Origin: CAWAWP01 sp963841205
Lineage (GTDB): Bacteria; Chloroflexota; Ktedonobacteria; Ktedonobacterales; JADMIN01
DNA length: 64,000 nucleotides
NCBI GenBank assembly: GCA_963841205.1
Contig: CAWJCH010000014.1
Span: 558,001 to 622,000, forward strand
Reading direction: 5' to 3'
Position 1 is the stretch's first letter, and each line of letters begins with the position of its first letter. The notes below the pieces were generated by a model. That model was not told the origin of the DNA. It did no database searches and was given only the letters and a program-made list of their open reading frames with translations. Of this stretch, positions 45,434 to 53,177 are shown piece by piece. A program made the translations under genes and the position numbers.

Positions 45434-46285
45434 ATGCTTTCCGACGCGACCATGATTCGCACGCGTCCGTTACGGCCGGTGGCAAAGATTGTCGGGTTTG
45501 CGGTGCTCGCCTTCGTCGTGACCGCTGTGGCTGGCGGCGTCTGGACGGCGTTGCTCGCCACGAACCTGGCGACCAGCCCCGCGACTCCGTGGCCCGTCGT
45601 GGCGATGGCGCTGCTGCTGTGGGGGCTGTGGGGCGCTGGGTGGCCGCGCAGCACGTCGGCGACGCGGCCGGCATCGCTCGCTCCGCGCAATAGCGATCCC
45701 GCGCCGTGTGTTCGCATGGGCGGTGGTGGCGGGGCTGCTGGCCGTGGCTGCGCTCGCGGGCTTCTGAATCGTGCTCTTTCACGTTGCCGACACGGCTCCG
45801 CGTGCGCTGCCCGACTGCTCGGTGTATCCGCTGGCGACGGTGGCGCTTGCGCTGGTGATGTCCTCATTGGTCAACGGAGTGGCGGAGGAGGCGGTCTTTC
45901 GCGGCAACGTGCAGGGCATCCTTGAAGGCAGCGTCGGTGGCCCGCCGCGATTGTGATCACGACGTTGGTGATGGCGCCGGAGCACGCGCTGACGCCGGGT
46001 TTCGTCTGGCCGACGCTGGTCCTCTATGAGTTCGTGGACGTGATGCTGGGGACGACCGCGTACCTGGAGCAATCAATCTTGCCGGGCATTGTGACGCACA
46101 CGATTGGGCTTCTCGTCTTCTTCACGCTGGTCTGGCCCGGCGACCGCATCGCGCAGTGGATCGACGGGGGAGACGCGAATACGTGGCTCTGGATCCACGC
46201 GGCGCAGGTGGTGATTTTCGCGGCGCTGGCGGTGTTTGCCTTCACGTGGCTGGCTCGCGAGAAGCAGGCGTCACGCGTTGGCTGA
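45434..46285 (+). pseudogene. Broken CPBP-family intramembrane metalloprotease
   Basis: Three frames read in order give VVTAVAGGVWTALLATNLA, FAWAVVAGLLAVAALAGF, then stop, then IVLFHVADTAPRALP, and finally SLVNGVAEEAVFRGNVQGIL, then the C-terminal helices TTLVMAPEHALTPGFVWP and LEQSILPGIVTHTIGLLVFF. The EE...R (GVAEEAVFRG) and THT motifs are the hallmarks of CPBP/Rce1-type proteases. A UGA at 45765-45767 stands where Trp is expected, and frame changes occur near 45650 and 45945. The gene is dead in this sequence. Confidence 0.7.
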
Positions 46286-46360
46286 TAGGCCGCATGTCAC
46301 TACCGCGTTTACTCGGCCGCTGACCCTGAAAAGTCCACTTTGGAGCTTTCCTGACAGCCT

Positions 46361-47233
46361 AGAGCCCGTTATGGACTCGACGTGGAGAGTGGTAGGATGG
46401 CGGCATGTCTACTCCACCGCCGGTCCGCCCACCCTATCCGACAGACGTCAGTGACGAGGAATGGGCCTTCATCGCCCCGTATTTGGCCCTGGTGCGCGAG
46501 GACGCACCGCAGCGGCGCTCTGCGCTGCGCGAGGTCTTCAACGGCCTGCGCTGGCTCGTGCGCGCGGGCGCCGAGTGGCGCTTGCTGCCGCACGACTTCC
46601 CACGCTGGGAGGCGGTCTAGCAGCAGTATCGCCGCTGGCTGGATGCCGGCGTCTTCGCGGCGCTGGTCCACGACCTGCGCACCCTGCTGCGCCTGGAGGC
46701 GGGGCGAGACGGGCAGCCCTCGGCGGTCATCCTCGACGCCCGCACGCTGCAGTCGACGCCCGAGAGCGGCGGCCGCGCGGGGTACGACGGGCACCAGCGC
46801 AAGACGGGCTCGAAGGTGCACGCGGCGGTCGACACCCTCGGCCACCTGCTTGCCCTCGTCGTCACGCCGGCCAACGAGCAGGAGCGCACCCAGGTCGCCG
46901 ACCTGGCCACCGCCGTCCAGGAGGGCACGGGCAAGACGGTCGAGCTGGCCAACGCCGACCAGGGCTACACCGGTGAGGCAGCCGCCGACGCCGCGGCCGC
47001 GCAGGGCGGCATTCGCCTGGAGGTGGTCAAGCTGCCCGAGGCCAAGCGCGGCTTCGTCCTGCTGCCCCGCCGCTGGGTGGTCGAGCGCGACTTCGCCTGG
47101 GCCTCCCGCTTCCGTCGCCTGGCGCGCGACGACCAGCGGCTGCCCCAGGTGCTGGCAGGCCTGCACTTCGTCGCCTTCGCCTGCCTCATGCTTCATCGGC
47201 TGACCCCTGTACTGTTAGTCCATAACAGGCTCT
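46361..47233 (+). mobile_element. IS5-family insertion sequence with terminal inverted repeats
   Basis: Terminal repeats AGAGCCCGTTATGGACT (46361-46377) and, inverted, AGTCCATAACAGGCTCT (47217-47233) match at 16 of 17 positions. The 873-bp element contains a single transposase gene broken only by one UAG. No clear target duplication is visible. Confidence 0.85.
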
Positions 47234-47256
47234 TGTATCTTGAGAGCGACGACTGA
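46405..47256 (+). pseudogene. IS5 transposase interrupted by a single UAG codon
   Basis: A continuous frame of 283 codons runs from ATG 46405 to 47256 except for a UAG at 46618-46620, in FPRWEAV-stop-QQYRRWLDAG. The aligned position in IS5 transposases (V-Y-x-x-Y/F-R-RW) is Tyr. Catalytic Asp in AVILDARTLQSTPE, Asp in ELANADQGYTG and Glu in RRWVVERDFAWASR are all intact. Unless the stop is suppressed, translation gives a 71-residue fragment. It extends slightly beyond the inverted repeat at its 3' end. Confidence 0.85.
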
Positions 47257-47491
47257 GCCACTATCATGGGGTTGAGCGTGGCCTGAGGCGAGGGGTGGGG
47301 TGAACCTGGACAGGCTCTGGGGCGATCGAGCCCGTGGTCTAGATGAGGTCCCCTACTCCCGTGGCGAGGTACTTGAACGTCGGACGGTATCGAAGGCCCC
47401 CGAGAGAGCGGAGAACGCCCGCGAGTGGTGAGCCTGGATGAACACCAGTGGCGACGCGTATCTCCTGCAGAGCCAATGTGAGGAGGACGCG
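47234..47491 (+). ncRNA. Candidate bridge-RNA region of the IS110 element
   Basis: Between the IS5 end and the IS110 start lies a 258-bp noncoding segment. Members of the IS110 family encode their bridge RNA 5' of the transposase. A 9-mer GACGGTATC occurs here (near 47380) and again after the transposase (near 48584), both following ACTTGA-type sequence. No folding was computed, so this is only positional evidence. Confidence 0.25.
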
Positions 47492-48541
47492 ATGAGTCAG
47501 ACGCCCCCGGCGAGTTGAGGCCTCGCTGTGGCCAAAGCCAAGTTCGACGCGGCGTTGCTTTGGGAGGGGAAGCGGGCGCAGCGGACCTTCCCAATGGATC
47601 CCGCCGGATTCACGGCGCTCGACGGGTGGATCCGCGAGCACGGAGTCGAGCAGGTCCACGCCTGCCTCGAAGCGACGGGGGCGTACGGGGCAGCGTTGGC
47701 GCTGGCCCTGTAGGAGACTGGCTACCACGTGAGCGTCGTCAATCCCACCCGCATCGCCGCCTCTGCCAAGAGTCGGTTGTGCCAAGAGTCGGTTGGCCCG
47801 GACCAAGACGGACCAGTCGGACGCGGCGCTGATTGCACGCTTTTGTGCCCAGGAACAGCCCCCGATCTGGACTCCACCCGCTGCCGAGGTGCAAGAGCTG
47901 CAGGCCCTGGTCCGGCGCGTCGAGATGCTGCAGGAGATGGTGCAGCACGAGGAAAATCGTCGCCAGAGTGGCGGCTCCTCGAGTGCGGTGCGCGCCTCGA
48001 GTGAGGCGACACTCGCCTTTCTCAGCCAGGAGTTGGCCAAGAGTTGGCCAAGACCAAGCCCCTGGTCCAGCAACAGATCGAACGGTCCGCTGAGCTGCGC
48101 CGTCAGCAGCAGCTGCTCTGTTCGATTCCTGGAGTCGGCCCGTGGACCGCCGCACGGGTGCTCGCCGAGATGACGCAAGTGCGCGGCGCGGTGGATGCCC
48201 GGCAGTTGGCAGCGTATGCGGGCTTGACTCCGCGTGAGCGGACCTCGGGGAGCTCTGTCCACCGCTCGCCACGGCTGGCCAAAACCGGCAATAGCCGGTT
48301 GCGGCGGGCTCTCTCCCTACCGGCGATTGGAGCGATGCGGCATCATCCGGCGGTGCATGCGCTAGCAGAGCGTCTGCGGGCCCGGGGGAAACGCCCGATG
48401 GTGATGGTCGGGGCCGCGATGCGCAAACTCCTGCACCTGCTCTACGGGGTGCTACATCTGGAAAGCCCTTCGATCCAGCGGTGGCCGGAGCTCTTTGAGG
48501 GTCAGATAAGGCTGGGCCCTTACGACAACTGGTTGTCGTAA
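47492..48541 (+). pseudogene. IS110-family transposase pseudogene
   Basis: From ATG 47492 (AGGAGG 5 nt upstream) the reading is MSQTPPAS-stop-GLAVAKAKFDAALL: UGA replaces the Trp of the family start SWLGLD, and the first DEDD Asp is Ala. A UAG at 47711-47713 replaces Tyr or His in ALALxEAGHxVSVVNP. A 16-bp duplication at 47765-47796 and an 11-bp duplication at 48030-48051 shift the frame. Downstream pieces are TKTDQSDAALIARFC, SIPGVGPWTAARVLAEM, YAGLTPRERTSGSS and AMRKLLHLLYGV, the C-terminal Transposase_20 domain. The element is inactive. Confidence 0.9.
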
Positions 48542-48549
48542 GGGCCCAG
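48512..48549. repeat. 38-bp perfect inverted repeat over the IS110 3' end
   Basis: CTGGGCCCTTACGACAAC, a two-base TG loop and GTTGTCGTAAGGGCCCAG form an 18-bp perfect stem that includes the transposase stop codon. It may define the right end of the element or serve as a terminator before the convergent ABC gene. Confidence 0.6.
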
Positions 48550-48686
48550 CAGTCACGTCCGGGATTCCCAACTTGACGTTCAAGACGGTATCTAGGCTAT
48601 TCCAGCGAGGAGAGCCAGAGGGTAGGGAGAATGATTCGCCCTCTCTTTGCCCCCGCCCCCCCTCGCGTCATCCCAGGGACCTCATC

Positions 48687-50519
48687 TCAAAGTGTTGGAC
48701 GCGTGTTGTACAGGTTGGCGTAGACCCCGTTCGCTGCGAGCAGTTCGGCATGCGTACCCTGTTCGGCGATCCCCGCGTCGGAGAGCACGACAATCCTTCG
48801 GGCATTGCGGATGGTTGACAAGCGATGAGCAATGACAAGCGTCGTGCGGTGTGTGGCTAACCTTTCCAGAGACTCTTGCACCGCCTTTTCGCTTTCGTTG
48901 TCGAGCGCGCTCGTCGCTTCATCGAAGATGATGATGGGCGGATTCTTGAGGAAGACACGTGCGATGCTCAATCGCTGTTTCTGCCCGCCCGAGAGCCTCA
49001 CACCTCGCTGCCCGATGTCGGTATCGTAGCCATTCGGCAGCGCCATGATGAAGTCGTGCGCGAACGCCTGTTTAGCCGCGTCGATGATGTCTTGCGCGCT
49101 GGCGTCAGGCTTGCCGTAGCGGATGTTCTCCGCGATGGTTCCGGCGAAGAGATAGACGTCTTGCTGGACGACGCCGATGCTCTGGCGAAGTGAACGCTGG
49201 GTGATGCTGCGGATGTCGCGTCCATCCAGTAGGATGCTGCCGGCGCTGACGTCGTAGAAACGAGGGATCAGCGAGCAGAGCGTCGTCTTGCCGACGCCAG
49301 AGGGTCCGACCAAGGCGACATATTCGCCAGCTTGTATCTCAAGCGAGAGGCGCCTCAAGACGTACTCGTGATCGTCCCTATACCTGAAGCTGACATCTCT
49401 GAATGCTATGTGCCCCCGCACCTGTGTCAGGTCAGTCGCATCCGCCGCGTCGTGGAGGTCTGGCGCCAGTTCAAGGATATCCATGAACCGTTGGAAGCCG
49501 GTGATGCCTTCCTGATAGAGCCTGCCGAAGTTGATCAACTTCTGGATCGGATCGATGAGGATGCCCACGAAGAGCAGGTAGGTGAGCAGGTCGGCCAGAT
49601 CCAAGGTCGCGTGAACGATGGCCACGCCACCGAAGATGACGACGGCGGCAGGAATGAGTTGCGCGAACGCGGTGAGACCGCTGGAAAAGTACGCTTCGCT
49701 CCGGTAGCCGTCCCTGCGGCTGACGAGGAAGCGATCGTTCGCATGGGTGAACTTTTCCTTTTCGATGCCTTCGTTGGTGAACGATTTCACGACTCGGACG
49801 CCAGCTAGGGTGTCCTCGACCTGGGCGTTGATATCGCCGATCCTGTCTTTGCTGCCGCGGAGCGCTTCCTTCATCCTTTTGTTGAAGTAGAGCGCGTGGA
49901 TCGCCATGAGCGGCATGAAGAGGAAGATGATCAGGGTGAGCGCGACGTTGACCCGCAGCAGGATGACGAAGGCGCCGACGACCGTCAGGCTGGTCACGAC
50001 GATGTCTTCGGGGCCGTGATGATAGAGTTCGGCCAGCGCGAAGGTGTCGTTGGTGATACGCGTCATCAACTGGCCGGTCGTCTGCTCATCGTAGAAGCGA
50101 AATGACAGCCGCTGATAGTGGTCGAACAACTCGCCACGCATGTCACTTTCCATCTTGGCGCCCATCATGTGCCCCTGGAAGTCGACGAAGATGGTGCAGG
50201 CCGTCAGGATGGCGATCAACAGCAGCATGAGCGCGCCCACCAGGAATATGCGCGTGGGCGACTGCGGGGTGCTGGCGCCCAGGAGGTCTTTGGTGACGTA
50301 GCGCGCGCAGAGCGGAATGAGCAGGGTAGTGGCCGCGACGACGAGCCCACAGGCCATATCGGCGAGGAACAGGCCCCGGTACGGCCGATAGTACGAGAGG
50401 AATTTCTTGGCGCGGGAACTGGCGAACGCGTGGGATGGATTTCCGGCTTTTGCGGTGTGGCGATTCTCCGCCGCTGACTGTGTTGGAGAGGCGTCTGTGA
50501 TCGAGTCGGTTGAAGGCAA
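48687..50519 (-). CDS. MsbA-like ABC exporter, full transporter half
   Basis: The 610-residue half-transporter has six transmembrane helices in its first 330 residues, then the nucleotide-binding domain: Walker A GPSGVGKTT, Q-loop VVQQDVYLF, signature LSGGQKQR, Walker B IIIFDEATSAL and H-loop VIAHRLS. It would homodimerise or pair with another half-transporter; its cargo (lipid, drug or peptide) is not evident. A TTG start at 50519 has AGGAG 7 nt upstream and no alternative ATG lies near. The double palindrome at 50866-50901 is about 350 bp upstream and might regulate it. Confidence 0.92.
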   Translation of the reverse strand: MPSTDSITDASPTQSAAENRHTAKAGNPSHAFASSRAKKFLSYYRPYRGLFLADMACGLVVAATTLLIPLCARYVTKDLLGASTPQSPTRIFLVGALMLLLIAILTACTIFVDFQGHMMGAKMESDMRGELFDHYQRLSFRFYDEQTTGQLMTRITNDTFALAELYHHGPEDIVVTSLTVVGAFVILLRVNVALTLIIFLFMPLMAIHALYFNKRMKEALRGSKDRIGDINAQVEDTLAGVRVVKSFTNEGIEKEKFTHANDRFLVSRRDGYRSEAYFSSGLTAFAQLIPAAVVIFGGVAIVHATLDLADLLTYLLFVGILIDPIQKLINFGRLYQEGITGFQRFMDILELAPDLHDAADATDLTQVRGHIAFRDVSFRYRDDHEYVLRRLSLEIQAGEYVALVGPSGVGKTTLCSLIPRFYDVSAGSILLDGRDIRSITQRSLRQSIGVVQQDVYLFAGTIAENIRYGKPDASAQDIIDAAKQAFAHDFIMALPNGYDTDIGQRGVRLSGGQKQRLSIARVFLKNPPIIIFDEATSALDNESEKAVQESLERLATHRTTLVIAHRLSTIRNARRIVVLSDAGIAEQGTHAELLAANGVYANLYNTRPTL

Positions 50520-50865
50520 AGCAATGCTCCTGATGATGGTGTTTAAGCGGTCGCAGTCCGCTCGCCGTATCCGGCGTCTATGGCAGACGACGGCTAGCGG
50601 GTGAGCATGCGCGCGACAGGAAACACCAGCACGAGGAGCAAAAGGGCAAGCTCGACCTAATTAGGACGCACCCTGGAGTGGCGTATGAAGCTCACGAACC
50701 ATCATGCGAGGTGTTGACGTTGCGCGCTCTGCGCTTGTGGCCATCTGACACCTCCTTTCCGAACCGGCGACACGTGGAAGCGTGCGCCAAAACTGCTGCT
50801 ATTAAGCTTCGTGAGCATGACGATACCACGACAGAGGTGATAACAGCATGCAGAAAACTCACTGA

Positions 50866-50901
50866 TATGCGCGAACGTTCGCGCATAGACGAACGTTCGT
50901 C
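50866..50901. promoter_or_regulatory. Two abutting perfect palindromes (candidate operators)
   Basis: TATGCGCGAAC/GTTCGCGCATA (22 bp) is followed without gap by GACGAAC/GTTCGTC (14 bp). Both are centred on CGAACGTTCG, with centres 18 bp apart. The layout suggests two dimeric repressors side by side (TetR- or MarR-type). It is not a Gram-positive LexA box, which needs four bases between CGAAC and GTTCG. Confidence 0.55.
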
Positions 50902-50922
50902 GGCCCTGGCGTGAAAATCGGC

Positions 50923-50958
50923 GTCAACGCCTTGCCTGCGGTTGCGAAAGGCGTTGAC
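50923..50958 (-). terminator. Hairpin downstream of the AspRS gene
   Basis: On the minus strand GTCAACGCC pairs with GGCGTTGAC over 9 bp around an 18-nt loop, 33 bp after the aspS stop, followed by GCCGATTTTC. It may be its terminator. Confidence 0.4.
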
Positions 50959-50990
50959 GGTAGGGCTGCGGGTGCCCTTGAATTCAACCC

Positions 50991-52331
50991 TTACGGCGTG
51001 AGGCGATGGACGTCGCGGGGGAAGAGGGTGGCGAGCTTGACGTTGGGGACGCCGGTGAGCTGCATCAGCAGGCGCTCCAGGCCGATGGCGAAGCCGCCGT
51101 GGGGCGGCATGCCGTAGCGCATGGCCTCTAGGTAGCCCTCGAATGGCTCGCGCGGGAGGCCGCGCTCCTCCAGCACGGCGAGGTAGTCGTCGTAGCGGTG
51201 GAGGCGCTGGCTGCCGCTGACCAGCTCCGTCCCGCGGAAGAGCAGGTCGAACGAGTTGGAGTATTCGGGGCGCGCGGGATCGGGCGCGGTGTAGAAGGCG
51301 CGCTTCTTGGTGGGGTAGCCGGTGACGAAGAGGAAGTCGCTGCCGTGCTCGCGCTGCGCCCACTCGCCGAGCCAGCGCTCGTCCTGCGGCGAGAGGTCCG
51401 GCTCGCCGCGCACGTCCACGCCGTGCAGGCGGAGGATCAGCTCCTGCGCGTCGGCGAAGTGGAGGTGCGGGATCTCGGCGGGGACGGCGGGCAGCGCGAC
51501 GTTGAGCAGCGCCAGCTCGGCGGGGTAGCGCGCGGCGATGGCGGCGAGCATGCCGGCGATGACGTCGCGGAGCAGCGCCATGACGGTGAAGTGGTCGCGG
51601 ATGAAGCCCAGCTCCACGTCGAGGCTGACGTATTCGTTGATGTGGCGCGTCGTGTCGTGCGGCTCGGCGCGGAAGACGGGGCCGATCTCGTAGACGCGCT
51701 CGTAGACGCCGACGAGGATCTGCTTGTAGAGCTGCGGGCTCTGCGCGAGGTAGGCCGGACGCCCGAAGTAGTCTAGCCTGAAGACGTTGGCGCCGCTCTC
51801 GGTGGCGGAGGCGACGATCTTCGGCGTCTGGACCTCGGTGAAGCCGCGCGGCTCCAGCGTCTCGCGAAAGCCGGCCATCGCGGCGCCGCTGAGGCGCAGG
51901 AGGGCGCGCCGGGCCGGATGCCGGTTGGCGATGACGGCCTCGTCGAGCAGGGTGGTGAGGCTGGCCTTGATCTCGCGCTTGTTGATGGTGACGGGCGGCG
52001 CCTCGCGGACGGGCGTGATCACCTCGATGCGCGGCTGGCGCAGCTCGATGCCGCCGGGTGCCTGGGGCGCCGCGGCGATGGTGCCCGCGACGGTGACGAC
52101 GCTCTCGACGCCGGCCTCCGCCTCGGCGAGCGGCGCAAGCTCGTCCTCGGAGGTGGCGACGACTTGGAGCAGCCCCCAGCCGTCGCGGATCACGAGGAAG
52201 CTGAGGCCGCCGAGGCGGCGCACGGCATGGAGCCAGCCGGCGACGAGGATGCGTTCGCCGATGTGGAGCTGGGCCTCGGTGGTACGGACGCGTTCGAGGG
52301 CGGGTATGGGTTCGGCAGATGACGTTGGCAT
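50991..52331 (-). CDS. aspS: Aspartyl-tRNA synthetase (archaeal-type, short form)
   Basis: The 446-residue class II synthetase lacks the GAD insertion of typical bacterial AspRS. An N-terminal OB fold (RILVAGWLHAVRRLGGLSFLVIRD) is followed by motif 1, motif 2 (FRAEPHDTTRHINEYVSLDVELGFI) and motif 3 (GGFAIGLERLLMQLTG), then VKLATLFPRDVHRLTP. This is the archaeal-type AspRS found in some bacteria, often non-discriminating and able to charge tRNA-Asn. AGGAG lies 9 nt before ATG 52331; the longer frame to 52394 lacks a site. A probable T-box leader lies upstream. Confidence 0.93.
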   Translation of the reverse strand: MPTSSAEPIPALERVRTTEAQLHIGERILVAGWLHAVRRLGGLSFLVIRDGWGLLQVVATSEDELAPLAEAEAGVESVVTVAGTIAAAPQAPGGIELRQPRIEVITPVREAPPVTINKREIKASLTTLLDEAVIANRHPARRALLRLSGAAMAGFRETLEPRGFTEVQTPKIVASATESGANVFRLDYFGRPAYLAQSPQLYKQILVGVYERVYEIGPVFRAEPHDTTRHINEYVSLDVELGFIRDHFTVMALLRDVIAGMLAAIAARYPAELALLNVALPAVPAEIPHLHFADAQELILRLHGVDVRGEPDLSPQDERWLGEWAQREHGSDFLFVTGYPTKKRAFYTAPDPARPEYSNSFDLLFRGTELVSGSQRLHRYDDYLAVLEERGLPREPFEGYLEAMRYGMPPHGGFAIGLERLLMQLTGVPNVKLATLFPRDVHRLTP

Positions 52332-52476
52332 GCGTGGACGCTCCTGACGTTGCATAAGAGATTCGGAGACGGGCGGGCTAGAAACCGGCGGCACGTGACG
52401 CCGGACCGCGAGTGGCGCATCGCGGCGCTGGTGGGAACGCGTCGAGCGGGCCTCGTCTCCGAGTACTCCGTGGTGG

Positions 52477-52515
52477 TCAGGCGCGTCCCTTGGGATCGTC
52501 GTAATCGTCGGCCAT
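52477..52515 (-). CDS. Asp-rich 12-residue leader ORF upstream of aspS
   Basis: The peptide MADDYDDPKGRA contains four Asp among its first seven residues. AAAGAGG lies 7 nt before its ATG at 52515. It ends at a UGA, 145 nt before the aspS start and downstream of the T-box terminator. An in-frame ATG six codons upstream (52533) has no ribosome site. Its position and composition match attenuation leader peptides that sense charged tRNA-Asp. It may also be chance, since short frames are common; composition is the only support. Confidence 0.4.
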   Translation of the reverse strand: MADDYDDPKGRA

Positions 52516-52707
52516 TGGGTGATCCTCTTTCATTGGGTACGTGGTGCGTCGGCGAGGCTGGGCAAGGCGGCCCTCGACCCTACGGCGGGTTGTGGTCGGC
52601 GGCGATGGGCGAGAGATGGGCGAGAGACGGGCGTCCATCGCCGCCGTTCCTTCCGGGCGTCTCTGGGGGACGTTGCGCCGGCGGGTTGCCTGGGGAGAAA
52701 GGGCGAC

Positions 52708-52741
52708 AAAAAGCCCTCGTCCCGATTTGGGGGACGAGGGC
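52708..52741 (-). terminator. Rho-independent terminator of the aspS leader
   Basis: On the minus strand GCCCTCGTCCC pairs perfectly with GGGACGAGGGC (11 bp, 7-nt loop) and is followed by TTTTT. It lies about 380 bp upstream of the aspS start and directly after the T-box sequence, where a T-box terminator is expected. Confidence 0.75.
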
Positions 52742-52890
52742 CGCAATCAGCCGTTCGTGGTGCCACCACCATTCGCCTCTGGCACGCGTGGGCGCGCTAA
52801 GGCCTCTGCCGGCTCGCGGTGTGGGCGAGCCGTCGCGCGCTAACGGGCGCATCCCGAATCCGGCTACTGATGAGACAGCAGAGCATCGAC
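52708..52890 (-). ncRNA. Probable T-box riboswitch upstream of aspS
   Basis: About 30 nt before the terminator the minus strand reads GTGGTGGCACCACG, close to the T-box core GGGTGGNACCGCG. The UGGC bulge would pair with a tRNA ending GCCA, i.e. discriminator G73 as in tRNA-Asp. Upstream, an AGTA element next to GCCGG pairs with CCGGC...AGAG, as in the base of Stem I, but a stronger local hairpin (GGCTCGC/GCGAGCC) competes. The specifier codon is not identified. T-boxes are known to control synthetase genes in Firmicutes and Chloroflexota. Confidence 0.55.
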
Positions 52891-53177
52891 CACGGAGGAC
52901 GCGGAGCTCACGGAGGGCGGACAGAGAGGAGAGGAGGGTTGGTTTCGCTCCGCGCTCTCGTGTTGCCGCCGCTCGGTGGTTCGAGCGTCTCGACTGGCTC
53001 GTTCGCCGGTTGGCTCGGGGGCGTCACGCTGGGAGGGTCGGGCGGCGGCGCTTGCAGCGGATCGGTGTCCGCGCCGCTCTCTGGGCGTCCCGTTGCGCTC
53101 CGCGCCTGGTCCCGTCGAAGCCGTATGAGCATGCAGTGTAGCACGCGGGGTATCGGCGGTCAAATTGCGGGGCGATG

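Larger units (their letters stand above)
50520..50990. other. Intergenic region upstream of the exporter
   Basis: Two abutting palindromes (50866-50901) and a hairpin (50923-50958) lie in this gap, listed separately. The remaining sequence is A+T-richer than the genes and shows no coding frame with a ribosome site. Confidence 0.45.
52332..53177 (-). other. aspS leader region and flanking intergenic DNA
   Basis: This 846-bp stretch carries the aspS regulatory leader on the minus strand, described separately. From 53000 to 53177 there is Arg/Pro-rich sequence without a supportable gene. At 52604-52625 an 11-bp unit GATGGGCGAGA occurs twice in tandem. Confidence 0.5.

Noticed and set aside
18609..48541. 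Genome-wide reassignment of UAG to Tyr
   Set aside because: Several intact host genes end in UAG with normal C-termini (for example at 2805), so UAG is read as stop; only mobile genes show the pattern.
50866..50901. LexA SOS box
   Set aside because: The Gram-positive LexA site needs four bases between CGAAC and GTTCG; here they touch.
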